NCBI GenBank assembly: GCA_016763045.1
Contig: JAESUN010000029.1
Coordinates: 1 to 6,133, forward strand
DNA: 6,133 bases
Source of the DNA: Opitutaceae bacterium
GTDB taxonomy: Bacteria > Verrucomicrobiota > Verrucomicrobiia > Opitutales > Opitutaceae
Direction: 5' to 3'
Made by a program: the position numbers and the translations under genes
Notes under the pieces: generated by a model
Database searches by the model: none
What the model saw: the letters and a program-made list of their open reading frames with translations, nothing else
What the model was told of the DNA's origin: nothing
Part shown: piece by piece, positions 1 to 5,845 of the stretch
Layout of the letters: every line of letters starts with the position of its first letter
How positions within the stretch are numbered: position 1 is the stretch's first letter

Positions 1-1155
1 CGGGAGCAAGGCAAAGGGCTTCCATTTGAGGCTCCATTTTTTTGCGAGTGGGATTCCGTAGAGAATGATCGAAAAAACGACGGTATACGAGAGCTGAAAA
101 CTTACATCGAAGAGTTGCCATGGGTTCACTAAAAGAACGATGAGGGCGGATGCCGAAAAAGAAGCCAATGGATTTGTGGGTCGGCGTAGTTGAAAGCCTA
201 CCCAGAAGAAAGCGATCATGAGGAAGGCTCGCTGAGCGGAAGGAGGGCTGCCGATGATGGAAACAAAGAGATAGAGAAGCGATAGGCCGATGATTGCGCG
301 AATTTTTGAGGGAAGACGCAAGAAAGACAGTAGACTGTAGAGACAGAGTGCAATGACGCCGATGTGAAGACCACTGACGGCAAAGAGATGGAGAGTGCCG
401 CTTTGAATGAAGGTGGTTTTTTGTTCTTTTGTTAACGCGCTCTTATTGCCCAGAAGCATTGCGGTATAGGTGGCGGCATGTGCGTCCCCGGGAGGGAGTC
501 CTGTCCGAAGAATCTCCGAGAAGTTCTGCGACTGAGCTTGGTAAAAACGCTGTAAGAAGGAGATTTCTTTTTTGATGGCGACCAACTCCCCTTGGGTGAA
601 AGTAAAGGAAACTCCTTGATTCCGCAAATAGCGGTAAAAGCCTTGTTGAGAGTGCTCAGAGGAGAGTCTTTCCAGAATCCCCTTGAGTTGAAGGTGCGTG
701 GATTTGGAGAGAGTCGTTGTTTTTTTTGATCTAAAGGTGACAAAGATGCGTTGATCAATGAGGTCGGCGAGGTGGATGGGAGCATTCCGAATGGTCGCAA
801 GTGCTTTGGTGTATGCAGAGTTTTGGGAAGACTGAAAGAGTCGATTGATCTCGATGGTAAGGATGGCTTCGCGGGGTGGGAGTCGGTCCCATCTTTTGGG
901 ATGATGATCGCAATCGTTAAAGTATACAGCTGCAGTGAGAACTAGAGCAGTGGTAAAGGAGACGTTCCATAGTCTTCCGGATAGGGGATGCTTTGAAAAA
1001 GAAAGTGCGAGGCTCGCAGAAATCAAAAGCAGGGCTATGAGTAACTGTGAAGGTGATACTTCTATCACGTGCGTTCGGGCGGCGATGTACCCGAAAATAA
1101 CGGGAAGAAGAACCCATAAAAGCGGTGCTCTGCAATGTGATAAAATCCCCCTCAT
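1..1155 (-). CDS. comEC: ComEC/Rec2 competence DNA-uptake channel, N-terminal part (3' end off window)
   Basis: This frame stays open from an ATG at 1155 to the window edge, giving 385 residues without a stop. ComEC is the inner-membrane channel that carries single-stranded DNA into the cytoplasm during natural transformation. Residues about 10-75 hold hydrophobic helices, followed by a soluble stretch (about 90-230) where the family has its DUF4131/OB-like region. The Competence domain begins near residue 230. It includes the signature HLFAVSGLHIG (256-266), then GSPPSAQRAF, and NPWQLFDVSFQLS (344-356) in a helix-rich region. Full-length family members usually run 500-800 residues, so the rest of the domain and any C-terminal metallo-beta-lactamase domain lie beyond position 1. 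ATG 1155 is the most upstream ATG before the in-frame stop at 1219-1221. Its leader has no well-spaced Shine-Dalgarno. The gene is divergent from rarA. Identity is near certain; whether the host is actually transformable is not shown. Confidence 0.95.
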   Translation of the reverse strand, partial: MRGILSHCRAPLLWVLLPVIFGYIAARTHVIEVSPSQLLIALLLISASLALSFSKHPLSGRLWNVSFTTALVLTAAVYFNDCDHHPKRWDRLPPREAILTIEINRLFQSSQNSAYTKALATIRNAPIHLADLIDQRIFVTFRSKKTTTLSKSTHLQLKGILERLSSEHSQQGFYRYLRNQGVSFTFTQGELVAIKKEISFLQRFYQAQSQNFSEILRTGLPPGDAHAATYTAMLLGNKSALTKEQKTTFIQSGTLHLFAVSGLHIGVIALCLYSLLSFLRLPSKIRAIIGLSLLYLFVSIIGSPPSAQRAFLMIAFFWVGFQLRRPTNPLASFSASALIVLLVNPWQLFDVSFQLSYTVVFSIILYGIPLAKKWSLKWKPFALLP

Positions 1156-1171
1156 CTTATTGTATGGGACA

Positions 1172-1196
1172 CCTATAACATAGATAGCGGATGAAT
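1172..1196 (-). promoter_or_regulatory. Candidate comEC promoter (weak)
   Basis: On the minus strand an extended -10-like TG-T-TATAGG has its hexamer at 1177-1172. An AAGGCA hexamer, matching 3 of 6 to TTGACA, lies about 18 bases upstream. It would start transcription roughly 10 bases before the comEC ATG, giving a very short leader. That would fit the absence of a Shine-Dalgarno, but both boxes are poor matches and this is inference only. Confidence 0.22.
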
Positions 1197-1208
1197 GCCT
1201 TAAAATTA

Positions 1209-1237
1209 TTGCTCTTGATTACTGAAATTCAGATAAA
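1209..1237 (+). promoter_or_regulatory. Candidate rarA promoter
   Basis: TTGCTC (1209-1214) and GATAAA (1232-1237) are separated by 17 bases, matching the sigma70-type boxes at 3 and 4 of 6 positions. The predicted start near 1244 would give rarA a leader of about 60 bases containing the hairpin at 1267-1285. The location in the divergent gap is right, but the match is only moderate. Confidence 0.3.
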
Positions 1238-1266
1238 GTGATGAGGAACTTGCTGAAACTTAAAAT

Positions 1267-1285
1267 AAGCCGGGTTAGGCGGCTT
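1267..1285 (+). promoter_or_regulatory. Inverted repeat / RNA hairpin in rarA leader
   Basis: AAGCCG and CGGCTT form a perfect 6-bp stem around the loop GGTTAGG. It ends 20 bases before the rarA ATG and is followed by a T-rich but interrupted stretch (TTGAGATTTT), so it is not a clean intrinsic terminator. It could be a protein operator, a leader hairpin affecting translation, or chance. Confidence 0.3.
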
Positions 1286-1305
1286 TGAGATTTTGCTGAT
1301 ACAGG

Positions 1306-2655
1306 ATGGATCAAAGTGAATTTTTTATAGATGCGGATAAAGAAACGGGTAATAAGCCGTCGAGGGAGAGAGGGAAGAACTTGCACAAACCGTTGGCGGC
1401 GAGGATGCGTCCGCGATGTTTATCCGAAGTAGTTGGGCAAGATCATATCCTAGAAGGGGGGAGTTTACTGCCTCGTTTGATCAAGAGTAATCGGTTTGGT
1501 AGTCTGTTGTTTTATGGTCCTCCTGGTTGCGGAAAAACAAGTATAGCAGATGCGATAGCGGCTGAGACGGGAAGCCGGTTTGTCCGGATCAATGCAGTGA
1601 TGTCGAATGTGGGCGAATTGCGCGAAATTCTCGGACTCGCTCGAAAAATGCCTGAGTCACAGACGATTTTGTTTATCGATGAGATTCACCGCTTTAACAA
1701 ATCCCAGCAGGATCTTCTTTTACCAGATGTTGAAGAGGGGAATATTCGTTTGATTGGTGCAACGACGCATAATCCTGGATTTTACATCAATCCGCCCCTG
1801 TTAAGTCGAAGCCATCTTTTTCGACTAGAGCCACTAGACTCAGAGGTGATCGCGGGTGTTTTGAAAACTGCTCTCGAGGATGAGGAGAGAGGTCTGGGGA
1901 AAAGAAAATGCTCATCGTCAGATGAGCTCTTGAAAGATTTTGCAGTGCTTTGTGATGGGGATCTTCGGCGGGCACTCAATGCACTGGAGGTCGTTGTTCT
2001 TAGTCTGCCGGAAGCAACGGCGATTTTGCCAGAGCATTTGGAGAGTTTTGCGAAGGAGAGACGGATTCGTTATGATGCCAATGAAGATGAGCATTATGAT
2101 ACGGCTTCGGCTTTTATTAAAAGTATGCGAGGAGGGGCTCCTGATGCGGCTCTTTACTGGATGGCAAAGATGTTGGAAGGCGGTGAGGATCCACGTTTTA
2201 TCGCGAGACGTCTAGTGATCTTTGCCTCAGAGGATGTCGGTATGGCAGATGCCCAGGCATTACCTTTGGCCGTAGCAGCTCATCGCGCTTGCGATTTTGT
2301 AGGAATGCCAGAATGCCGGATAAATCTGGCGCATGCAGTCGTCTATTTGGCGACAGCTCCTAAAAGTAACACTGCGTACAAGGCTTTAGACCAAGCACAA
2401 GAAAACCTCCGGAAAGAGCCGGTCCAAACCGTTCCGCTATCGTTGAAAGACACGGGTGGGCAGGCCTCTAAACGAATGGGCCATGGTGAGGGTTATTTGT
2501 ACAGTCATGGCTTTGAGGAAGGAATATCAGGGCAGGAATATCTTGAAAACCCGGTTACGTTTTATCACCCGGGTAAGAATGGGGAGGAAAAAGCAATTGG
2601 GGAAAGAATGAAGCGTTGGGCAGAGCTGAAAAAATCACCGAAACCAAAGAAATAA
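1306..2655 (+). CDS. rarA: Replication-associated recombination protein A (RarA/MgsA), AAA+ ATPase
   Basis: RarA is a cytoplasmic clamp-loader-like AAA+ ATPase that acts at stalled or gapped replication forks and, in studied bacteria, works with SSB and recombination proteins. At 449 residues it is full length (E. coli RarA is about 447). Residues 29-37 carry the family start PLAARMRPR. Walker A GPPGCGKT is at 71-78, Walker B ILFIDE at 121-126 followed by IHRFNKSQQD, sensor 1 IGATTHNP at 150-157, an arginine-finger candidate R168 in LLSRS, and sensor 2 GDLRRALN at 218-225. The C-terminal half has the RarA-specific oligomerisation region, including GGEDPRFIARRLV, ASEDVGMAD and VYLATAPKSNTAYKA. 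Sensor 1 reads TTHNP where TTENP is usual. A polar 28-residue N-terminal extension starts MDQSEFF. ATG 1306 has AGG directly against it but no properly spaced ribosome-binding site. It appears to be transcribed alone, since a 184-bp gap follows. Confidence 0.97.
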   Translation: MDQSEFFIDADKETGNKPSRERGKNLHKPLAARMRPRCLSEVVGQDHILEGGSLLPRLIKSNRFGSLLFYGPPGCGKTSIADAIAAETGSRFVRINAVMSNVGELREILGLARKMPESQTILFIDEIHRFNKSQQDLLLPDVEEGNIRLIGATTHNPGFYINPPLLSRSHLFRLEPLDSEVIAGVLKTALEDEERGLGKRKCSSSDELLKDFAVLCDGDLRRALNALEVVVLSLPEATAILPEHLESFAKERRIRYDANEDEHYDTASAFIKSMRGGAPDAALYWMAKMLEGGEDPRFIARRLVIFASEDVGMADAQALPLAVAAHRACDFVGMPECRINLAHAVVYLATAPKSNTAYKALDQAQENLRKEPVQTVPLSLKDTGGQASKRMGHGEGYLYSHGFEEGISGQEYLENPVTFYHPGKNGEEKAIGERMKRWAELKKSPKPKK

Positions 2656-2839
2656 GAGGAACTCTCTGCTCTCACAGGGAAGCAGGAGGAGCGTCCTCGA
2701 CCCTTTCGCATTTTCAGTAAACAGCATTTATCTCATTGTAGAGACCGTCTTCTCGGCCTATTCTTGTCAAATAGTTGTGAAATCCAAGCGAGTGACGGCA
2801 GAAAATTTGTGATACGGAGACTTGGTCGATAGTAATTAA

Positions 2840-3247
2840 ATGATGAAATGGGTACTGTCTTTTTTTGTAATGAGTGTTTTGACATCTCTTTCATGGGGGG
2901 GTGATGAGAAGGAGGAATTACCGGGTGTTATTTTAGAGCGTGGAGATGGCACTGTCCTCCAGGTTGTTCTGGAGGGAAATAAATTTGTGGTTCGTTTCTA
3001 TGATGAAAAGCAGGAGTTACTCCCTTTGCCTTTTGATCGTGCAACCGTAAGGTATAAACCTGTTGCGAAGAAGATGGAGCGCACGGTGTTGATTCCTGGC
3101 GAAGATGGCTCGAAACTGATTGGACCAAAGTATGTCCGAAACCCTCACCTTTTTAAGGTTTATTTGGACTTTTTTAAGGGAGAGTCGAGTTCTTCTGTGG
3201 AAAACTATCAGTTCGAATACAGTTACATCAAAAATGCCATAGAATAG
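2840..3247 (+). CDS. Exported hypothetical protein, small, function unknown
   Basis: I do not recognise this 135-residue protein. It begins MMKWVLSFFVMSVLTSLSWG, a typical Sec signal peptide with a short Lys-containing n-region and a hydrophobic core. Cleavage is plausible after G20 (S18 at -3, G20 at -1), leaving about 115 residues. The mature part has no cysteine or transmembrane helix. It alternates charged and beta-prone segments (GVILERGDGTVLQVVLEG, KFVVRFYDEK, ATVRYKP, RTVLIPGEDGSKLIG), suggesting a small beta-rich domain, and ends in an aromatic stretch with YQFEYSYIK. There is no lipobox, so it is probably periplasmic or secreted. Two tandem ATGs (2840, 2843) could both serve as start, and neither has a Shine-Dalgarno. 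Codon use resembles the neighbours. The coding call rests on the intact frame, the convincing signal peptide and its fit between same-strand genes. Confidence 0.75.
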   Translation: MMKWVLSFFVMSVLTSLSWGGDEKEELPGVILERGDGTVLQVVLEGNKFVVRFYDEKQELLPLPFDRATVRYKPVAKKMERTVLIPGEDGSKLIGPKYVRNPHLFKVYLDFFKGESSSSVENYQFEYSYIKNAIE

Positions 3248-3258
3248 TCGACTGGGAA

Positions 3259-3281
3259 GAAACTGTTGGGTTTCGTTTTTC
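3259..3281 (+). terminator. Possible weak intrinsic terminator after the exported protein gene
   Basis: GAAAC (3259-3263) and GTTTC (3270-3274) pair around a 6-base loop, followed by GTTTTTC. The position, 12 bases after the stop, and the T-tract fit a terminator, but the stem is only 5 bp with two G-C pairs. A second small hairpin (AACC 3293-3296 / GGTT 3303-3306) lies downstream before another T run at 3316-3320. Confidence 0.3.
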
Positions 3282-3385
3282 AAAGTAGAGAGAACCGGAA
3301 AAGGTTATCGATTCATCTTTTTAGAGTAAGGTAGATTGACTTTTGGCGCGGGTTTTTCCGTTTTTGAGGTGTTTAGATTTCAAAA

Positions 3386-4366
3386 ATGTTAGGAAAACAA
3401 AAAGAACTCGTTGGTGGTCAATCCCAAGATTTATTGGGCGGTGGTCTGGTTTTTACGGGTGCGGCGATGTTTGGGTTTCATTCGTCTGTCATCAAAATGG
3501 CCTATGGGGTAGGCGCTTCGGTGTCTCAGGTTTTTTTCTATGAATTTTTCCTGGCAGCCATAATCCTTTTTTTAATTGGTTGGTTAGGTGGAGGACTTTC
3601 TTTTCGGTCTGTTTTTAAGACAAAAGGATTTCTGAAGGTTTCGGTGTGGGGAACGATTGGAGGAGGGGGGACTGCTCTATGTCTTTATCTAGCACTTCTC
3701 ACTCTGCCTGTTTCGCTGAGCATCATCTTGCTTTTTCAATATTTACCTTGGGTCTTTCTTCTCGATTTCATTTTTCGCAGAAAACGACCGAGTAAGCGGC
3801 AATGGTGGGCTCTTGGACTTATTGGGATAGGGACGTTATTAGCTGCCGGGGGGAGTATCAATGACTGGAGTGGATCGACTGTTACCGGAATCTTTTGGGG
3901 CTTATTGAGTGGTATCTGCTATGGGTCATTTCTGTTTAAAGCACGTGAATTTGGGGGTATTGGAACTCCTGTTTTGCGAAGCTTTGTCATGTGTGTTGTT
4001 ATTTCTGGATTGGCTTTGGGTTTTCTCTTAATTGGAGGAGTCAAGGTGTGGGAATTTCCTGTCGGGGTATTGGGAGATTTTTGGTTAATTATCTGTGTTC
4101 TGGCAGTGATTGGACAAGTCATCCCTCTCTTTTCGTATTCAAAGGGAATTCCCCTCATTGGGAGTTCGGTGTCAGGAGTGATCGCGTCGATTGAATTACC
4201 TGTTGCGACAGTGGTTTCCTGTTTTCTTTTAAATGAATTGGTTGTTTTGGCACAATGGGGTGGGGTCGCCTTGATAACCTTTGCTGTTATACTGGCCAAT
4301 TGGCCTGCGCATGGGATTCGTGGTCTACGGCGTGTTTGGTCCTCAAACGGAAAAGGTGAGGGTTGA
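3386..4366 (+). CDS. DMT-superfamily transporter with two EamA domains
   Basis: This is a 326-residue inner-membrane protein of the drug/metabolite transporter superfamily (EamA, formerly DUF6), whose members export amino acids, metabolites or drugs. The substrate cannot be read from the sequence. The two-repeat plan is visible. Repeat one spans about residues 18-155, with helices around 18-40, 49-69 and 85-130 and the GLIGIGTLLAAGG segment that ends EamA repeats. Repeat two spans about 160-312, with GIFWGLLSGICYGSF, a helix near 200-220, a segment ending QVIPLFSYSKGI, and SGVIASIELPVATVVSCFLLNE with its conserved Glu-Leu-Pro. About ten helices and this length are typical. A basic loop, RRKRPSKRQ, sits between helices 4 and 5. 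ATG 3386 has an A-rich leader without a Shine-Dalgarno. The DUF3568 gene begins 51 bp after the TGA with no clear terminator, so co-transcription is possible. Confidence 0.92.
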   Translation: MLGKQKELVGGQSQDLLGGGLVFTGAAMFGFHSSVIKMAYGVGASVSQVFFYEFFLAAIILFLIGWLGGGLSFRSVFKTKGFLKVSVWGTIGGGGTALCLYLALLTLPVSLSIILLFQYLPWVFLLDFIFRRKRPSKRQWWALGLIGIGTLLAAGGSINDWSGSTVTGIFWGLLSGICYGSFLFKAREFGGIGTPVLRSFVMCVVISGLALGFLLIGGVKVWEFPVGVLGDFWLIICVLAVIGQVIPLFSYSKGIPLIGSSVSGVIASIELPVATVVSCFLLNELVVLAQWGGVALITFAVILANWPAHGIRGLRRVWSSNGKGEG

Positions 4367-4417
4367 AGCAGGGCTTTTGGTTTGACCGGTTGAGGTTCTC
4401 GGCGCATTCCCGATAGT

Positions 4418-4831
4418 ATGAAAGATCAACAACGTTCGTTAAAAAAGACCGTATGGTTCGCGATGATTGTATTTGGTATTGTTTCTCAATCTCTTGTGCA
4501 AACAGGTTGTGTTGCTGTTGCCGTGGGGATAGGAGCTGTTGGCACCGTTGCCTATCTCAAGGGCAGCCTCACTTCGCAAGTGAACAACAGTCTGGATGAA
4601 ACCATGAGAGCGACACAAATAGCTGTTAGTGAACTGGGACTTGTGAGCGTTTCGGAAATACAAGGTGCTTTGGATGCCGAGTTGATATTGCGATCAGCTA
4701 AAGACCAAAAGGTATCAATCACATTGGAGAAGCTTGAGCATCAGGTAACGTCAGTGACGATTCGAATTGGGAGTGGTGGTGATGAGGCTTTGTCCCTCAC
4801 TATTCTCGAAAAGATAAAAGGGAACTTGTAA
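4418..4831 (+). CDS. DUF3568-type putative lipoprotein
   Basis: This 137-residue protein is probably envelope-anchored. A basic n-region (RSLKK, residues 6-10) precedes a hydrophobic stretch (12-27) and a lipobox-like QTGC with Cys31. The Cys is followed by VAVAVGIGAVGTVAYLKG, the Gly/Ala/Val-rich signature with TVAY that I associate with DUF3568. The rest fits that family: LDETMRATQIAVSELGL (about 59-75), an Asp-Ala-Glu-Leu strand, KVSITLEKL, VTIRIGSGGDEALS and a C-terminal helix LTILEKIKGNL. Function is unknown; the family is small and typical of Verrucomicrobiota and Planctomycetota. The lipobox is atypical because Gln, rather than Leu, occupies the -3 position, so acylation is probable rather than certain. 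ATG 4418 gives a sensible signal peptide but has no Shine-Dalgarno. The gene ends 5 bases before a terminator hairpin. Confidence 0.85.
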   Translation: MKDQQRSLKKTVWFAMIVFGIVSQSLVQTGCVAVAVGIGAVGTVAYLKGSLTSQVNNSLDETMRATQIAVSELGLVSVSEIQGALDAELILRSAKDQKVSITLEKLEHQVTSVTIRIGSGGDEALSLTILEKIKGNL

Positions 4832-4835
4832 TTCA

Positions 4836-4867
4836 CGGGTAAAACGGTTTTTGCTACCCGATTTTTC
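4836..4867 (+). terminator. Intrinsic terminator after DUF3568 gene (possible attenuator for ribH)
   Basis: CGGGTA (4836-4841) pairs perfectly with TACCCG (4855-4860), and the 13-base loop can extend the stem partly through AAA/TTT. The stem is followed at once by ATTTTTC. Stem, T-tract and position just after the stop codon make this the best terminator in the window. It ends about 21 bases before the ribH ATG, leaving no room for a full promoter downstream, so incomplete or regulated termination is likely. Confidence 0.6.
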
Positions 4868-4888
4868 TGGCTATTGACCTTTTAGAAT

Positions 4889-5365
4889 ATGAGTTCTTCT
4901 CCTCCCAAAGAATTTTCGATAGATGGTTCCTCCATTTCGATTGGCATTGTGGCCGCTCGATACAATGAGGAACTAGTCGATGCATTGCTCTCTGATGTTG
5001 AGAATGAGCTAAAAGCCGCAGGTGTTCGCCAAGAGGGATTGGAAGTCATTCGGGTTCCCGGTTCAAATGAGGTTCCGCTTGCGGTGAGTTATCAGGTTCT
5101 TTCTGGAAAATTCGATACGTGTATCGCTTTGGGAGTCATTGTCCGAGGGGGGACTCCTCACTATGAACTGATTGCGAGGAGTTCCTGTGACGCTTTGCAG
5201 CAGATCGCAATTGATTCGGGAGTTCCGGTTATTAACGGAATTATTGTGGCAGAAAATGAATCCCAGGCAGTGGAACGTTGTAAGGGTGAGATGAGTAAAA
5301 GTTCCGAATTTGCACAAGCTGCTCTGGAGATGGCAGCATTCGTCAAGAACTACCAGGAATCATAA
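4889..5365 (+). CDS. ribH: 6,7-dimethyl-8-ribityllumazine synthase (lumazine synthase)
   Basis: RibH condenses 5-amino-6-ribitylaminouracil with 3,4-dihydroxy-2-butanone 4-phosphate to form lumazine, the penultimate step of riboflavin synthesis. It acts in the cytoplasm, usually as a pentamer or 60-subunit capsid. The 158 residues match the family length. Visible landmarks are the substrate-stacking region IGIVAARYNEEL (18-29), the loop PGSNEVP (57-63), GVIVRGGTPHYE (82-93) with probable catalytic His91 and phosphate-contacting Gly-Thr (88-89), GVPVINGIIVAEN (111-123), and QAVER (126-130) with probable phosphate-binding Arg130. Asn60 stands where Phe, Trp or Tyr is usual, and the segment after Arg130 departs from the usual GTKAGNKG. 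ATG 4889 is the first start after an in-frame TAG at 4883 and lacks a Shine-Dalgarno. Its stop overlaps the nusB start by one base, heading a ribH-nusB-ftsY operon. No FMN riboswitch is present upstream. Confidence 0.96.
   Translation: MSSSPPKEFSIDGSSISIGIVAARYNEELVDALLSDVENELKAAGVRQEGLEVIRVPGSNEVPLAVSYQVLSGKFDTCIALGVIVRGGTPHYELIARSSCDALQQIAIDSGVPVINGIIVAENESQAVERCKGEMSKSSEFAQAALEMAAFVKNYQES
5355..5358 (+). promoter_or_regulatory. Ribosome-binding site of nusB, within ribH 3' end
   Basis: AGGA lies six bases before the nusB ATG at 5365, inside the last codons of ribH. It supports that start and, with the TAATG overlap, suggests translational coupling. Confidence 0.7.
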
Positions 5366-5814
5366 TGGCAAAGGGAAAATATTCGCAACGAAGAGATGGC
5401 CGTATAGCTGCATTACAGTATTTGTATGCATGGTCTCTCAATAACCCGGCTAATCTGGCTGAGGATCTACGTATTTTTTTTGAAGGATTGGATGAAGATC
5501 GGGATCATTATTCTTTTGGTGAAGAGCTTATACACGGTTGTTTAGAGAACCTTGAAGTAGTGGATGGTCGCATAAAATCCTTAACTCAAAATTGGGATTT
5601 TTCGCGTATTGCAAAGATTGATCTAGCGATTCTCCGGGTAGCGGTTTTCGAACTTCTTTTCCGAAAAGATATTCCGCCGATTGTCTCTATCAATGAAGCC
5701 ATTGATTTGAGTAAGGAATTTTCAAACAGCGATGCAAAACGTTTTATTAATGGTATTCTGGATCGCTTGAGAGGGGAATTGACAAGGCCTTCTCGGGAGG
5801 CTTCTGAGGAATAG
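5365..5814 (+). CDS. nusB: Transcription antitermination factor NusB
   Basis: NusB is a small all-helical cytoplasmic protein that binds boxA RNA with NusE (ribosomal protein S10) and keeps RNA polymerase elongating through rRNA operons. The 149 residues fit the usual 130-160. The basic N-terminus leads into RRDGRIAALQYLYAW (9-23), the RNA-binding arginine-rich helix. Family signatures follow: W77 with RIAKIDLAILRVAVFELL (81-98), DIPPIVSINEAIDLSKEF (102-119) and FINGILDRL (127-135). A short charged tail ends in EASEE. The start is fixed by AGGA six bases upstream and the one-base overlap with the ribH stop. ftsY starts 31 bp downstream without an intervening terminator. An 8-T run (5474-5481) in the codons for RIFFEG is a slippage-prone spot but leaves the frame intact. 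Confidence 0.96.
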   Translation: MAKGKYSQRRDGRIAALQYLYAWSLNNPANLAEDLRIFFEGLDEDRDHYSFGEELIHGCLENLEVVDGRIKSLTQNWDFSRIAKIDLAILRVAVFELLFRKDIPPIVSINEAIDLSKEFSNSDAKRFINGILDRLRGELTRPSREASEE

Positions 5815-5831
5815 AGCTCTGGGGAGGTGTT

Positions 5832-5836
5832 GAGGA
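5832..5836 (+). promoter_or_regulatory. Ribosome-binding site of ftsY
   Basis: GAGGA lies nine bases before ATG 5846. An in-frame TGA at 5831-5833 rules out any start further upstream, so this site fixes the ftsY start. Confidence 0.7.
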
Positions 5837-5845
5837 ACTCTGATA

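Noticed and set aside
432..800. A 122-codon minus-strand frame.
   Set aside because: It overlaps comEC on the same strand in another frame; the comEC frame carries the recognisable family motifs.
2664..2698. Overlapping hairpins after rarA (CTC-TGCT / AGCA-G-GAG and GAGGA-GCG-TCCTC).
   Set aside because: The stems are short or bulged and no T-tract follows, so an intrinsic terminator cannot be supported.
2656..2839. Search of the 184-bp gap for a tRNA, small RNA or small gene.
   Set aside because: No cloverleaf, no convincing promoter-terminator pair and no start with a ribosome-binding site was seen.
3336..3341. TTGACT as a -35 box for the transporter gene.
   Set aside because: No acceptable -10 box lies 15-19 bases downstream; the sequence there is GT-rich.
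3919..4407. A 162-codon open frame on the minus strand opposite the transporter gene.
   Set aside because: Its product is Pro/Thr/Lys-rich with no recognisable domain, as expected for the antisense of hydrophobic membrane codons. The plus strand there encodes a clear EamA protein.
4883..4888. TAGAAT, a 5-of-6 match to a -10 box just before ribH.
   Set aside because: It abuts the ATG, so transcription would start inside ribH with no in-frame start nearby, and there is no -35 box at the right distance.
4832..4888. Possible FMN riboswitch ahead of ribH.
   Set aside because: The gap is only 57 bases, less than half an FMN aptamer, and contains none of its conserved segments.
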